A DNA stretch of 64,000 nucleotides from positions 2,047,010-2,111,009 of the forward strand of contig CP051235.1 of assembly GCA_017794705.1 (NCBI GenBank). Direction: 5' to 3'. Below the pieces are notes generated by a model that was not told the origin of the DNA, searched no databases, and saw only the letters and a list, made by a program, of their open reading frames with translations. The DNA is from Devosia sp. (GTDB lineage Bacteria > Pseudomonadota > Alphaproteobacteria > Rhizobiales > Devosiaceae). A program made the translations under genes and the position numbers. This document shows, piece after piece, positions 34,068-43,464 of this stretch; position 1 is the first letter of the stretch, and each line of letters opens with the position of its first letter.

Positions 34068-37000
34068 ATGACTTACGCTGAACCCCACTATGCCGAGCTG
34101 ATCGCAACCTCGAACTTCTCGTTCCTGCGCGGTGGGTCGCATCCGGAGGAGTTGGTGGAGGTGGCGGCGGCGCTGGGGCTGACGGGGCTGGGGCTTTGTG
34201 ACCGGAACTCGTTTGCCGGGGTGGTCCGGGCGCATGTGGCCATGCGGGAGGTGGGCAAGGCCTATCCGGATTTCCGCTATGTGGTCGGCGTGCGGCTGGA
34301 GTTTTCGGACGGGACGCCGGACGTGGTGGCCTACCCCACCGACCGTGACGCCTATGGGCGGTTGTGTGCCTTGCTCACTGTCGGCAACCGGCGGGCGGAG
34401 AAGGGCGACTGCATTCTTCGTTTCGCCGATCTGCCCGAATTTGCTGAAGGGCAATTGTTCATTCTGGTGCCGGACCGGGCCGATGTGACCGGCATGAAAG
34501 CGCCACTCGAAGCGTTGCGTGATCTGGCGCCGGGACATGTGTGGGTGGCGGGATGCTGCACCTATCAGGGCCGGGACCGGGCACATCTGAATGAAGTGGC
34601 GGGGTTGTCGGAGGCAACACAGGTGCCGATGCTGGCCAGCAATGATGTGCTTTATCATGCGCCGGAGCGGCGGCCCCTGCAGGATGTGCTGAGCTGTATC
34701 CGCGGGCATTTCACCCTCAGCGAAGCCGGGCGGCGGCTGGAGCAGAATGCCGAGCGGCACATCAAGAGCCCGAAGGAAATGGCGCGCATCCAGCGCGATC
34801 ATCCCGAGGGGATTGAAGAGACGCAAAGGTTTCTGGAGCGAATCAAATTCAGCCTTGATGACCTTCGCTACAATTACCCTGAAGAGACGGTGGGCAATGG
34901 CGAAACGGCGCAGGAAACGCTGGTGCGGCTGACCTGGGAGGGGGCGAAGAAACGCTATCCAGGCGGGGTGCCGTTCAAGGTGCGGCGCGGGGTTCTGACC
35001 GAACTCAGGCTGATCGAGGAAAAGCGCTACGCGCCCTATTTCCTGACCGTGCATGACATGGTGCGCTTTGCCCGCGAGGAGCGGGGGATATTGTGCCAAG
35101 GGCGCGGGTCGGCGGCCAACTCGACCGTGTGTTTCTGTCTCGGGGTGACCGAGGTCGACCCGATGGTGGGCAATCTGGTGTTCGGGCGGTTCCTGTCGAC
35201 CGAGCGCGATGAGCCGCCGGACATCGACCTCGATTTCGAGCACGAGCGGCGCGAAGAAGTGATGCAATATCTTTACGCCAAATACGGGCGGCACCGGGCG
35301 GCGTTGACGGCAACGGTGGTGACCTATCGCACGCGCGGGGCGGTGCGCGAGGTTTCCAAGGTGTTCGGGCTTTCCGACGACATGATCACGGCGCTCAACG
35401 GGCTTGACTGGGGCTGGCATTCATCGGGGCTGAAGGAAGAGCGGGTGAAGGAAGCGGGGATCGACCCGGCCGATCCGACAATCGCCATGGTGCTGGCTCT
35501 GGTCCGGGAACTGATCGGATTTCCGCGACACCTCAGCCAGCATTCGGGTGGGTTTGTTCTGACCGGGGACCGGCTTGATCACTCGATCCCGATCATGAAT
35601 GCGGCAATGGAAGACCGGACGACGGTTGAATGGGACAAGAATGATCTTGATGCGCTGGGCATATTGAAAGTCGATGTGCTGGCGCTGGGGATGCTGAGCT
35701 GCATCCGGCGCGCCTTTGACCTGATGCACCAGCATTATCATGTGGACCTGACGCTTGCCGGGGTAATGCGTGATCAGGATGACCGGGTCTATGCGATGAC
35801 GCGGCGGGCCGACACGGTGGGCGTGTTCCAGATCGAAAGCCGGGCGCAGATGTCGATGCTGCCGCGGCTGAAGCCGAAGGAATTTTATGACCTGGTGATC
35901 GAGGTGGCGATTGTCCGGCCCGGGCCGATCCAGGGCGGGATGGTGCATCCCTATCTGAAGCGGCGCAGCGAAGGGGTGCCGCCCGAGGAACGGGTGCGGC
36001 CCGAACTCTACGCGGTGCTGGAGCGGACACTGGGCATTCCGCTGTTCCAGGAACAGGCGATGCAGATCGCCATTGTCGCCGGCGGGTTCACGCCGGGCGA
36101 GGCGGACCAGTTGCGGCGGGCGATGGCGACGTTCAGGCGGGCAGGGACGATCGGCACATTCCGCGACAAGCTGATCCGGGGCATGCTGCAGCGCGGCTAT
36201 GCGCAGGATTTCGCCGAACGCTGTTTCAAGCAGATCGAGGGGTTTGCCGATTATGGATTCCCCGAGAGCCATGCGGCCTCGTTTGCGCTGCTGGTCTATG
36301 TCTCATGCTGGCTGAAATGCCATTATCCGGATGTGTTCGCGGTGGCGCTTTTGAACGCGCAGCCGATGGGGTTTTACGCTCCGGCCCAGATCGTGCGCGA
36401 TGCGCGGGAGCATGGGGTGGAGGTCAGGGTGGCGGACGTCAATTTCTCCGACATGGAGAATGCGCTGGAACCCGGGGAACGGGCCGCCGAACATATCTGG
36501 GACCGGCACAGGGAGATGGAAAAGGACATCTATTCCACCCATGCGGTGCGGCTCGGGCTGAGCCAGATCAAGGGGCTGAAAGCTGACGATGCGGCGCTGA
36601 TCGTGGCGCGGCGGGGCGCCGGTTATGACAGCGTGCGCGATGTGTGGTTGAGGACCGGGCTGGGCGTGCCCGTGCTCGAGATTTTGGCGGAGGCGGATGC
36701 CTTTTCATCGCTGGGGCTCGACCGGCGGGCGGCGCTGTGGGCGGTGCGCGGGCTGAAAGGCGTGCACGGGGCGGAAACGCTGCCGCTGTTTGCCGCCTCG
36801 GGACCGCTCAATGCGGCGGAAGAGGAGGAGGCCAACCTGCCGCCAATGCCGCTCGGGGAACAGGTGGTGCATGATTATCAAAGCCTCAGCCTGTCGCTGA
36901 AGGCGCACCCCATGTCGTTTTTGCGGGACTCTTTGAAACGGGGCGGGGTGATGTCGAGTGAGGACCTGTTCGAGGCGAAGCACAATACGCGCGGCGAGGT

Positions 37001-37421
37001 GGCGGGGCTGGTGCTGGTGCGGCAGCGGCCGGGCACGGCGAGCGGGGTGATTTTCGTGACGCTGGAGGATGAGACGGGAGCGGCCAATGTGATCATCTGG
37101 CCGAAAGTGTTCGAGAAATTCCGGCGCAAGGTGCTGGGATCACGGCTGATCAGCGTCAAGGGACAGGTGCAGCGCGAGGGGATGGTGGTGCATCTGATCG
37201 CGCAGGAAGTTTTCGATCTGACCCCGGCACTGGTCGATCTGGCTGACGGGCTGGACATCGGTGATGGCGGCCTGGCCAATGCCGACGAGGTGCGGCGGCC
37301 GGGCATGGACCAGCGGCAGGCCGGACGCGGCAAGAACATCCTCAAGGCCAAGAAGATGGCCAAGGCCGGCTTTCATCATCCGCGCTCGATGGGCTGGCCG
37401 AAGAGCCGGGACTTTCACTGA
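34068..37421 (+). CDS. dnaE2: Error-prone DNA polymerase DnaE2
   Basis: DnaE2 is the C-family polymerase that performs SOS-induced translesion synthesis with ImuA and ImuB. The 1117-residue protein begins with a PHP domain (Tyr-Ala-Glu-Leu...Ser-Asn-Phe-Ser-Phe-Leu-Arg-Gly). The catalytic Pro-Asp-Ile-Asp-Leu-Asp-Phe motif is near residue 384 and a further Asp lies in Lys-Val-Asp-Val-Leu-Ala-Leu-Gly-Met near 535. An OB-fold domain is near 985-1055. The C-terminus is short, as in DnaE2 rather than DnaE1. GGAG lies five bases before ATG 34068, within the edge of a palindromic repeat. Confidence 0.95.
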   Translation: MTYAEPHYAELIATSNFSFLRGGSHPEELVEVAAALGLTGLGLCDRNSFAGVVRAHVAMREVGKAYPDFRYVVGVRLEFSDGTPDVVAYPTDRDAYGRLCALLTVGNRRAEKGDCILRFADLPEFAEGQLFILVPDRADVTGMKAPLEALRDLAPGHVWVAGCCTYQGRDRAHLNEVAGLSEATQVPMLASNDVLYHAPERRPLQDVLSCIRGHFTLSEAGRRLEQNAERHIKSPKEMARIQRDHPEGIEETQRFLERIKFSLDDLRYNYPEETVGNGETAQETLVRLTWEGAKKRYPGGVPFKVRRGVLTELRLIEEKRYAPYFLTVHDMVRFAREERGILCQGRGSAANSTVCFCLGVTEVDPMVGNLVFGRFLSTERDEPPDIDLDFEHERREEVMQYLYAKYGRHRAALTATVVTYRTRGAVREVSKVFGLSDDMITALNGLDWGWHSSGLKEERVKEAGIDPADPTIAMVLALVRELIGFPRHLSQHSGGFVLTGDRLDHSIPIMNAAMEDRTTVEWDKNDLDALGILKVDVLALGMLSCIRRAFDLMHQHYHVDLTLAGVMRDQDDRVYAMTRRADTVGVFQIESRAQMSMLPRLKPKEFYDLVIEVAIVRPGPIQGGMVHPYLKRRSEGVPPEERVRPELYAVLERTLGIPLFQEQAMQIAIVAGGFTPGEADQLRRAMATFRRAGTIGTFRDKLIRGMLQRGYAQDFAERCFKQIEGFADYGFPESHAASFALLVYVSCWLKCHYPDVFAVALLNAQPMGFYAPAQIVRDAREHGVEVRVADVNFSDMENALEPGERAAEHIWDRHREMEKDIYSTHAVRLGLSQIKGLKADDAALIVARRGAGYDSVRDVWLRTGLGVPVLEILAEADAFSSLGLDRRAALWAVRGLKGVHGAETLPLFAASGPLNAAEEEEANLPPMPLGEQVVHDYQSLSLSLKAHPMSFLRDSLKRGGVMSSEDLFEAKHNTRGEVAGLVLVRQRPGTASGVIFVTLEDETGAANVIIWPKVFEKFRRKVLGSRLISVKGQVQREGMVVHLIAQEVFDLTPALVDLADGLDIGDGGLANADEVRRPGMDQRQAGRGKNILKAKKMAKAGFHHPRSMGWPKSRDFH

Positions 37422-37442
37422 GTGAGCCGTGGCCCGCAGGGA

Positions 37443-37467
37443 CAAATCAGTCCAGTGGATTGATTTG
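37443..37467. repeat. 25-base palindrome, copy 2
   Basis: Same palindrome as 25833-25857 with a central G and one arm mismatch (TGGATTGATTTG). It lies just after dnaE2, in a gap of about 168 bases with fragments of GC-rich palindromes near 37537-37575. Confidence 0.55.
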
Positions 37468-37589
37468 AACGGCGAACACCCTGAGAGTTCCGCTCGAAGG
37501 GTCACGATGGCGATTGGCCGGGGCACGAACAACGAGGCCCCCTCACACCACCCACTCCCCGACGGGGACAGGGAGTGCTGGCGCAGTAC

Positions 37590-37880
37590 CTACCCCAACA
37601 ACCCGTCGATCTTTTGCGCCAGGTCCACATCCTTCTGCGTCAGTCCGCCGGCGTCGTGGGTGGACAGGGTGATGGTGACCTTGTTGTAGACGTTGGACCA
37701 TTCGGGATGATGGTCGGCCTTTTCGGCCAACAGCGCGACGCGGGACATGAAGCCGAAGGCTTCGCTGAAATTCCTGAACTTCAGTTCGCGGGTGATGGCG
37801 TCGGCTGACGCATCGAAAGTCCAGCCCGGCAGGCCGGCGAGTGCGGTATCGCGGTCGGATGGTGACAGTTTATCGGCCAT
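37590..37880 (-). CDS. 4a-hydroxytetrahydrobiopterin (pterin-4a-carbinolamine) dehydratase
   Basis: The 96-residue protein has the family signature: Leu-Pro-Gly-Trp near the start, [11 protein letters not shown], then [11 protein letters not shown] and the final Thr-His-Asp-Ala-Gly-Gly-Leu-Thr. It dehydrates pterin carbinolamine, usually for phenylalanine hydroxylase; no hydroxylase gene is nearby. ATG 37880 is preferred to the longer frame start at 37913. Confidence 0.93.
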   Translation of the reverse strand: MADKLSPSDRDTALAGLPGWTFDASADAITRELKFRNFSEAFGFMSRVALLAEKADHHPEWSNVYNKVTITLSTHDAGGLTQKDVDLAQKIDGLLG

Positions 37881-37950
37881 GGCGGATCCCCCTTTTGGTG
37901 AGGTGAAGCACAACAGGTGAATGGGGCGAGCCTGTGGTCGCCTTGCCAGC

Positions 37951-38967
37951 CTATTGCGCGACGGTGCTCTGGCGGACGACCAGTTTCGGGTCGATCAGGG
38001 TCTGTTCGGGCTTGGGCAGGGTTTCGCCGGCGCGGATCAGGGTCATCAGCCGTTCGATGGCTTTTTCGGCGACAGTGTCGGCCTCATAGGCGACCGAGGA
38101 CAGCGGGATGGCGGAGAACTCGGCAAACTCGATATCGTCAAAACCGATGATGGCGACATCGCCGGGCACATTGATATCACGCTCCATGGCCCATTTCAGC
38201 GCCCCGAAGGCCAGCGTGTCGGTGGAGGCAAAGACGGCGGTGGGCGGATTGGAGGCCTGCATCAGCCTATCCATGGCGCGGTAGCCGTCGTGCGAAGTGG
38301 GGCCGACGGGATCGGCGCAAAGCGCCGGATCGAACTTCAGCCGGTGTTTTTCGAGCGCCTCGCGATAGCCGTTCTGCTTGTCGCGGTTACGGTTGGGGTC
38401 GGCGCCATCAAGGATACCGATGCGGCTGTGGCCGAGGGAAATGAGGTGGGCTGTGGCCTTTTCGGCGCCCAGCCGGTCGTCCATGGAAACCGAATCGATG
38501 GTGCCGGCGGGATCGTTGATCAAAAGGACCACCGGATAGTTGGCCTCGCGCAGGGGCCGGATGTGCTCGATGTGCTGCGGGCTGGTCGGGTAGATCAGCA
38601 TGCCGTCGACCTGGCGCGAGCGGAACAGTTCAAGGACGCGGATCTCGTCCTCGAGCGTGTTGTTGGACGTGGCCAAAAGCGTGCCGTAACCGAGTTTGCC
38701 GAGTGCCAGTTCCAGCGCCTGGGCAGTTTCGGTGAGCGCCGGGTTGGTGATCTGGGTGAGCACCAGCCCGATGGTCATGGTCTGGCGGGAGACCAGCGAC
38801 TTGGCGATGGCGTTGGGCAGATAGTTGAGTTTGCGGGCGGCTTTCTGGATGGTTTCGCGGGTGGTTTCGGGGATGCGCGGCGAGTTGCGCAGGGCCAGCG
38901 ACACGGTGTTGGTCGAAAAGCCCGTCGCGTCCGCGATATCCTTTAAACGAACGATCGCCTTGCCCAT
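37951..38967 (-). CDS. LacI family transcriptional regulator
   Basis: From ATG 38967 the product is about 338 residues. A LacI-type helix-turn-helix is at residues of about 7-27 ([11 protein letters not shown], then Val-Ser-Leu-Ala-Leu-Arg), followed by a hinge and a periplasmic-binding-protein-like effector domain. It lies near the sugar ABC operon and two aldo/keto reductases. Two promoters here share an operator-like sequence with the central CG typical of LacI sites, and this is the only LacI-type gene in the window. The effector is probably a sugar or its metabolite. The link to those promoters is inferred. Confidence 0.9.
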   Translation of the reverse strand: MGKAIVRLKDIADATGFSTNTVSLALRNSPRIPETTRETIQKAARKLNYLPNAIAKSLVSRQTMTIGLVLTQITNPALTETAQALELALGKLGYGTLLATSNNTLEDEIRVLELFRSRQVDGMLIYPTSPQHIEHIRPLREANYPVVLLINDPAGTIDSVSMDDRLGAEKATAHLISLGHSRIGILDGADPNRNRDKQNGYREALEKHRLKFDPALCADPVGPTSHDGYRAMDRLMQASNPPTAVFASTDTLAFGALKWAMERDINVPGDVAIIGFDDIEFAEFSAIPLSSVAYEADTVAEKAIERLMTLIRAGETLPKPEQTLIDPKLVVRQSTVAQ

Positions 38968-39069
38968 GAATTTCCCCAGAACCCCCGTTTCAAGCGCTGC
39001 ACTAAACCCAAATTGACACAAAATGCCACTCATTTCGGCACTTCGACCACGCGGTTACGGCTCGTGCAG

Positions 39070-39897
39070 CTAGTCCCACTTTTCCGACCAGGCCGGGTTG
39101 ATGATGCGCATGCCGCGCTCCAGCGCGTCGATTTTGGCTTTGTCCTCTTCGGTCAGCCGGACATTGAGCGCCGCGAAATTCTGGCGCAGGCGATCCGTGT
39201 TGGCGGAAGAGGGGATCACCGGCATGTCCTGGTCCATCAGGTAGGCGAGCGACACCTGTTCGGAGGTGGCACCATGCTGCTTTGCGATTGCCTGCATGGT
39301 CGGATCAGCGCCGATGCGGCCCTGCGCCAGCGGCATGTAGCAGGTGATGCCGACGCCTTTCGCCCGGCAGTGGCTGACCAGTTTGCGGTTCTGCAAATAG
39401 GGGTGCACCTCAACCTGGTTGGTGACGAGCGGTCGGCCGTCGAGCATCTCCAGCGTCCTGTCGATGAGATCGATGGTGAAGTTGGAGACGCCGATATGTT
39501 TGGCCAGGCCCTTGTCAAAGGCTTCGGCGATCTGGGTGATGTAGGTTTCAAGCGGAACCTCGCCGCGCGGCGAGGGCCAGTGGATGAGCAACAGATCAAT
39601 CTGGTCAACGCCGAGCGTCTTGAGACTGTGTTCGACGGAGGGTATCAGCTTGCCGGCGCCGAGATTGCCGGTGGCAACCTTGGTGGTGACGAAGAACTCG
39701 CTGCGCGGCAGGCCGGAAGCCTTCATGGCGGCGCCAACGGAATCCTCGGTATTGTAGTCCTGCGCGGTGTCGAGATGGCGATATCCGATCTCAATAGCGC
39801 TTTCGATCGCCGCCTGGCCCTCCTTGCCGCGCCGACCATAGGTGCCAAGGCCCATCAGGGGCATTATGCCGTCGGCGGTGTTCGGGCTTGTTGTCAT
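39070..39897 (-). CDS. Aldo/keto reductase (AKR, 2,5-diketogluconate-reductase-like)
   Basis: The 275-residue TIM-barrel oxidoreductase shows the AKR landmarks: Asp-Thr-Ala-Gln-Asp-Tyr with the catalytic Asp and Tyr near residue 46, a Thr-Thr-Lys with the catalytic Lys near 75, and Leu-Ile-His-Trp-Pro-Ser-Pro with the His near 107. Ile-Gly-Val-Ser-Asn-Phe and the late Ile-Pro-Ser-Ser-Ala cofactor segment are also present. NADPH-dependent carbonyl reduction is expected. A homologue is encoded at 49482-50303. It sits between the LacI regulator and the ABC operon. Confidence 0.9.
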   Translation of the reverse strand: MTTSPNTADGIMPLMGLGTYGRRGKEGQAAIESAIEIGYRHLDTAQDYNTEDSVGAAMKASGLPRSEFFVTTKVATGNLGAGKLIPSVEHSLKTLGVDQIDLLLIHWPSPRGEVPLETYITQIAEAFDKGLAKHIGVSNFTIDLIDRTLEMLDGRPLVTNQVEVHPYLQNRKLVSHCRAKGVGITCYMPLAQGRIGADPTMQAIAKQHGATSEQVSLAYLMDQDMPVIPSSANTDRLRQNFAALNVRLTEEDKAKIDALERGMRIINPAWSEKWD

Positions 39898-39939
39898 GAC
39901 TGCAATTTCCTCCGAGGTCCGGCTGACAGAATGATTGGC

Positions 39940-40296
39940 TCAGCCTTCAAGTTCTTTTCGAGACGCCCTGGCAAGTGATGTAACCAAGGCGTCGGGAATG
40001 GGCTTTTTCGGGGTGAAGGTCACCCCGGTCTTTGTGGGTTTGAGGCCGGCGGCAGCGAGTTGGTCCGCATGGGCTTCGATTGCGCCCTTGCTGACGTAAA
40101 GACCGCACTGTTTGCTGAAGGCCGCGTAGCTGGCGATGATGTCCTTGCCGATTCGAAAGCCCGGCATGTCGTACATGATGATTTCCTCCGCGTCCGGGAG
40201 GGCGGTGGCGAGCAGGGCGCGCAGGTGCCTCAACAGCGGCTGGTGCGCGTCGGGCGCTGCTGCGATGTAGCTTTCATGGTCAGCGAATTTGCTCAT
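39940..40296 (-). CDS. DUF1801 domain protein
   Basis: About 118 residues from ATG 40296 (Met-Ser-Lys-Phe-Ala-Asp). The Leu-Pro-Asp-Ala-Glu-Glu-Ile-Ile-Met-Tyr-Asp-Met-Pro-Gly-Phe segment and a central Gly-Leu-Tyr-Val-Ser match DUF1801/YdhG-type proteins. Their role is unknown, although the fold is related to iron-chaperone frataxin-like proteins. It ends 42 bases before the aldo/keto reductase on the same strand, possibly in one operon. Confidence 0.82.
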   Translation of the reverse strand: MSKFADHESYIAAAPDAHQPLLRHLRALLATALPDAEEIIMYDMPGFRIGKDIIASYAAFSKQCGLYVSKGAIEAHADQLAAAGLKPTKTGVTFTPKKPIPDALVTSLARASRKELEG

Positions 40297-40425
40297 ATCG
40301 CACCTTCCTGCAGCGGGTGAACTTTGATGTGCCACCCGATTGAGTGGTGGGGGTTCATGCTGATTTCGTCACCGGTAAAAGCCACCCTGTTTTGCGCGCC
40401 AAGTAAACAGGCCCATAAATTTTTG

Positions 40426-40455
40426 TTGACGGCCCGGCGATTATGCGCCTAGATT
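40426..40455 (+). promoter_or_regulatory. Candidate sigma-70 promoter of the sugar ABC operon
   Basis: TTGACG (40426-40431) and TAGATT (40450-40455) are separated by 18 bases, about 65 bases before the first permease start. The -10 overlaps the shared operator. Confidence 0.6.
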
Positions 40456-40463
40456 AACGATAA
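40451..40463 (+). promoter_or_regulatory. LacI-type operator candidate, ABC operon copy
   Basis: AGATTAACGATAA contains TTAaCGaTAA, an imperfect palindrome with central CG. The identical 13-mer occurs inverted at 50375-50387, again over a -10 hexamer. Confidence 0.6.
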
Positions 40464-40520
40464 TACAACCGGCAAGATCGCGAAACGGCGGCAAGGTTGT
40501 CTGACTGGGGAGGAACGCAC

Positions 40521-41417
40521 GTGCAGGTGCGCTGGAGCAAATGGTCTCCGAGAATCGCATTGATTCCGGCAGTGGTGATCACGGCAGTGGCCTTTGTGGG
40601 CGCGATCTGCTGGACGATCTACATTTCCTTCACCCGGTCGCGGCGCTTCCCTGAATATGAAATCGATTTTTCCGAATGGGGCCGGCAGTACGAGCGCCTG
40701 TTCAATGACGGCGCCTGGGAAACCTCGCTGCAGAACCTGCTGGTGCTGGGCATCGGCAGCGCACTGGCGATTGTTCTGGGGTTCATCCTTGCCGCGATGA
40801 TCGAGCGCGAAAAACGCGGTGAAGGGTTCTTCCGCACGATTTTCCTCTACCCGCTGGCGGTGAGCCTGATCGTGACCGGCATTGTCTGGCGCTGGCTGTT
40901 CAATCCTGATCTGGGGATCGAGAATTTCCTGCAGCAGCTGGGTTTCGAGAATGCCAGCTTCAACTGGCTGGCGGCGCCCGACACGGCCATGTACGGGATC
41001 ATCCTCGCCTCGATCTGGCATGGCTCGGGCTTTTACATGGCGCTGATGCTGGCGGGCCTCAAGGGGATCAACACCGAGATCTGGAGTGCGGCCAAGCTCG
41101 ACGGGGTCAGCTTCTGGCGCTTCTATATCGAAATCGTCATTCCAATGATGAAGTTCACCTTTTTGACCTGCGCGATCCTTTTGTCGCTGGGGGTGGTGAA
41201 GGCCTATGACATCATCGTCGCCATGACCAATGGCGGGCCGGGTTCGTCGACCTGGATGCCGGCCTTTTTCACCATCAATGCCTATGCCGGCCGTTCCAAC
41301 ATTGCCTATGCCTCGGCGGCGGCGGTGATCATGCTGTTGATCACGGCGGCCATCTTCATTCCGCTGGTACTGGTCACGGCCTGGCAAACGCGGCGGCGTG
41401 AGGCCCAGCAGGTATGA
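40521..41417 (+). CDS. Sugar ABC transporter permease 1 (MalF/UgpA type)
   Basis: This is the first membrane subunit of a CUT1-type carbohydrate importer. GTG 40521 follows GGGGAGGA at about six bases and is preferred to TTG 40497; the product is about 298 residues with six predicted helices. The EAA loop that contacts the ATPase is seen as Glu-Ile-Trp-Ser-Ala-Ala-Lys-Leu-Asp-Gly near residue 190. Its stop overlaps the next gene's ATG by four bases. Substrate unknown; the best family resemblance is to glucose/glucoside-type systems. Confidence 0.92.
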   Translation: MQVRWSKWSPRIALIPAVVITAVAFVGAICWTIYISFTRSRRFPEYEIDFSEWGRQYERLFNDGAWETSLQNLLVLGIGSALAIVLGFILAAMIEREKRGEGFFRTIFLYPLAVSLIVTGIVWRWLFNPDLGIENFLQQLGFENASFNWLAAPDTAMYGIILASIWHGSGFYMALMLAGLKGINTEIWSAAKLDGVSFWRFYIEIVIPMMKFTFLTCAILLSLGVVKAYDIIVAMTNGGPGSSTWMPAFFTINAYAGRSNIAYASAAAVIMLLITAAIFIPLVLVTAWQTRRREAQQV

Positions 41418-42328
41418 CCGAGATCGTCGCCAGCAACCCGGAAGTCCGGGAGTTCAAATCCTACCCGCCCAAGCCGCGGAAGCTGACGGGGTCATCGATC
41501 GCCATTCTGGTGTTTTTGACCATGTGCGCGGCCTTTGTGGCCATCCCGCTTTACGTGATCATTGTCACGTCGCTTAAGGATATGGCGCAGATCCGGTTCG
41601 GCGACATTTTCTCGCTGCCCGAGGTGTGGACGCTGGAGCCGTGGCGGGTGGCCTGGGACGAGGTGTGTTCCGGGGTGACCTGCGAGGGCGTCAAGATCGG
41701 GTTTTTCAACTCGATCATGATCCTCATCCCCTCGCTCATTCTTTCCATCGGACTGAGCGCGGTGACCGGCTATGCGCTGGCGCTGTGGAACGTGAAATGG
41801 GCGGGGACCTTCCTGTTCATCCTGTTCACGGCAGCCTTCGTACCGTTCCAGATCATCATGATCCCGCTCATCATCATGTCGGGCATCATCAAGGTCTATG
41901 GCACCGTGTGGGGCGTGGCGATCGTGCATGCGGTTCTGGCCATGCCGCTGCTGACGCTGATTTTCCGCAATTACTACAAGGACATTCCGTCCGAGATCAT
42001 GAATGCCGCGATCATGGATTCAGGCTCGTTCTGGAAGATTTTCGGCGAGATCATCCTGCCCATGTCAGGCAACATCATGATTGTCGTATTGATCCTGCAG
42101 ATCACCTCGATCTGGAACGATTTTCTGATCGGGCTGACCTTTGGCGGTATCGGCACTAAGCCGATGACGGTGATCCTGGCCAATTCGGTGATCACCTCGC
42201 GCGGCGAGGTCACCTATAATGTGGACATGGCGGCGGCACTTCTGACCGCCATTCCCCCGCTTCTCATCTATTTCGTGCTCGGCAAGTTCTTCGTTCAGGG
42301 GATCACTGCCGGGGCCATCAAGGGTTAG
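41414..42328 (+). CDS. Sugar ABC transporter permease 2 (MalG/UgpE type)
   Basis: The second permease, 304 residues, has six predicted helices. Its N-terminal 30 residues are Pro/Lys-rich and cytosolic. The EAA loop is Ser-Glu-Ile-Met-Asn-Ala-Ala-Ile-Met-Asp-Ser-Gly near residue 195. ATGA overlap with permease 1 indicates coupled translation, and the ATPase gene follows after three bases. Confidence 0.93.
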   Translation: MTEIVASNPEVREFKSYPPKPRKLTGSSIAILVFLTMCAAFVAIPLYVIIVTSLKDMAQIRFGDIFSLPEVWTLEPWRVAWDEVCSGVTCEGVKIGFFNSIMILIPSLILSIGLSAVTGYALALWNVKWAGTFLFILFTAAFVPFQIIMIPLIIMSGIIKVYGTVWGVAIVHAVLAMPLLTLIFRNYYKDIPSEIMNAAIMDSGSFWKIFGEIILPMSGNIMIVVLILQITSIWNDFLIGLTFGGIGTKPMTVILANSVITSRGEVTYNVDMAAALLTAIPPLLIYFVLGKFFVQGITAGAIKG

Positions 42329-42331
42329 ACC

Positions 42332-43438
42332 ATGCCGTGCGTCGAATTTCGCAACATCGCCAAACAATATGGACGGGTCACGGTTCTCGATGAACTCGAC
42401 CTGACGGTGGAGGACGGTGAATTCCTGGTGCTGCTCGGCCCGTCAGGTTGCGGCAAGACGACTTTGCTGAACCTGTTGGCGGGCCTGATCGAAACCACCG
42501 CCGGCACCATCACCATCGACGGGCGCGACGTGACCGAGGCCGACCCCAAGGATCGCGGGCTGGCGATGGTGTTCCAAAGCTATGCGCTTTATCCCACCAA
42601 GACGGTGCGCGGAAACCTCAGGTTCGGCCTGTCATCGCAAAAGCTGGACAAGGCGGAGGTCGACCGGCGGGTGGCCTGGGCGGCAAAGCTTTTGCAGATC
42701 GAACCGCTGCTTGACCGCAAGCCGGGGCAATTGTCCGGCGGGCAGCGGCAGCGCGTCGCCATCGGGCGGGCGCTTGTGAAGAATGTCGGCGTGTTCCTGT
42801 TCGACGAACCGCTGTCGAACCTTGATGCCAAGCTCCGCACCGAAATGCGGCTGGAGATCAAGCGGCTGCACAATGAACTGCACCAGACCATCGTTTACGT
42901 GACGCACGATCAGATCGAGGCCATGACCATGGCTACCCGCATCGCGGTAATGGACGGCGGGGTGATCCAGCAGATCGGCACGCCGGACGAGATTTACGAG
43001 ACGCCGGCCAACCTGTTCGTGGCGCAGTTCATCGGCGCGCCGGCGATGAACATGTTGAAGGGCACGCTGAAAGTGGCGGGTGACCGGGTGACGGCGCAAC
43101 TCGACGAGGTAGGTGCGGAGCTTGACCTGTCCGGCCATGCCTTCGCAAGCGCGCCGGAGAACGGGGCGCCGATCGTCGCCGGGCTGCGGCCGGAACATTT
43201 CAGCGTTGGTCAGACAGCAGAGAGCGAAGCCACGAGTTTTGCGCTGCCGGTGCGCTACACGGAAAAGACCGGGGGCGATGCCACGGCCTTTTTGAACACC
43301 AAAAGCGACAATGGACTTCTTGCGGTTCGGGTGGACCCGGCCCTGGTAGCGGCGCTCGAAAGCGGCGGCGACCTGGCGGTGAGTTTTCCGGCCAGCAGGA
43401 TCAATCTTTTCGATGCCCGGTCCGGGCAACGGATGTAG
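42332..43438 (+). CDS. Sugar ABC transporter ATP-binding protein (UgpC/MsmK type)
   Basis: The 368-residue ATPase powers the importer. Walker A (Gly-Pro-Ser-Gly-Cys-Gly-Lys-Thr-Thr) is near residue 37, the signature Leu-Ser-Gly-Gly-Gln-Arg-Gln-Arg near 133, and Walker B with Asp-Glu-Pro-Leu-Ser near 153. The switch His is in Val-Thr-His-Asp-Gln. A C-terminal regulatory OB/TOBE domain starts near 235, as in CUT1 ATPases. It lies within the permease-permease-ATPase-binding-protein operon. Confidence 0.95.
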   Translation: MPCVEFRNIAKQYGRVTVLDELDLTVEDGEFLVLLGPSGCGKTTLLNLLAGLIETTAGTITIDGRDVTEADPKDRGLAMVFQSYALYPTKTVRGNLRFGLSSQKLDKAEVDRRVAWAAKLLQIEPLLDRKPGQLSGGQRQRVAIGRALVKNVGVFLFDEPLSNLDAKLRTEMRLEIKRLHNELHQTIVYVTHDQIEAMTMATRIAVMDGGVIQQIGTPDEIYETPANLFVAQFIGAPAMNMLKGTLKVAGDRVTAQLDEVGAELDLSGHAFASAPENGAPIVAGLRPEHFSVGQTAESEATSFALPVRYTEKTGGDATAFLNTKSDNGLLAVRVDPALVAALESGGDLAVSFPASRINLFDARSGQRM

Positions 43439-43464
43439 GGCCCTGGCCCAAAGGAGGAGGGAAA

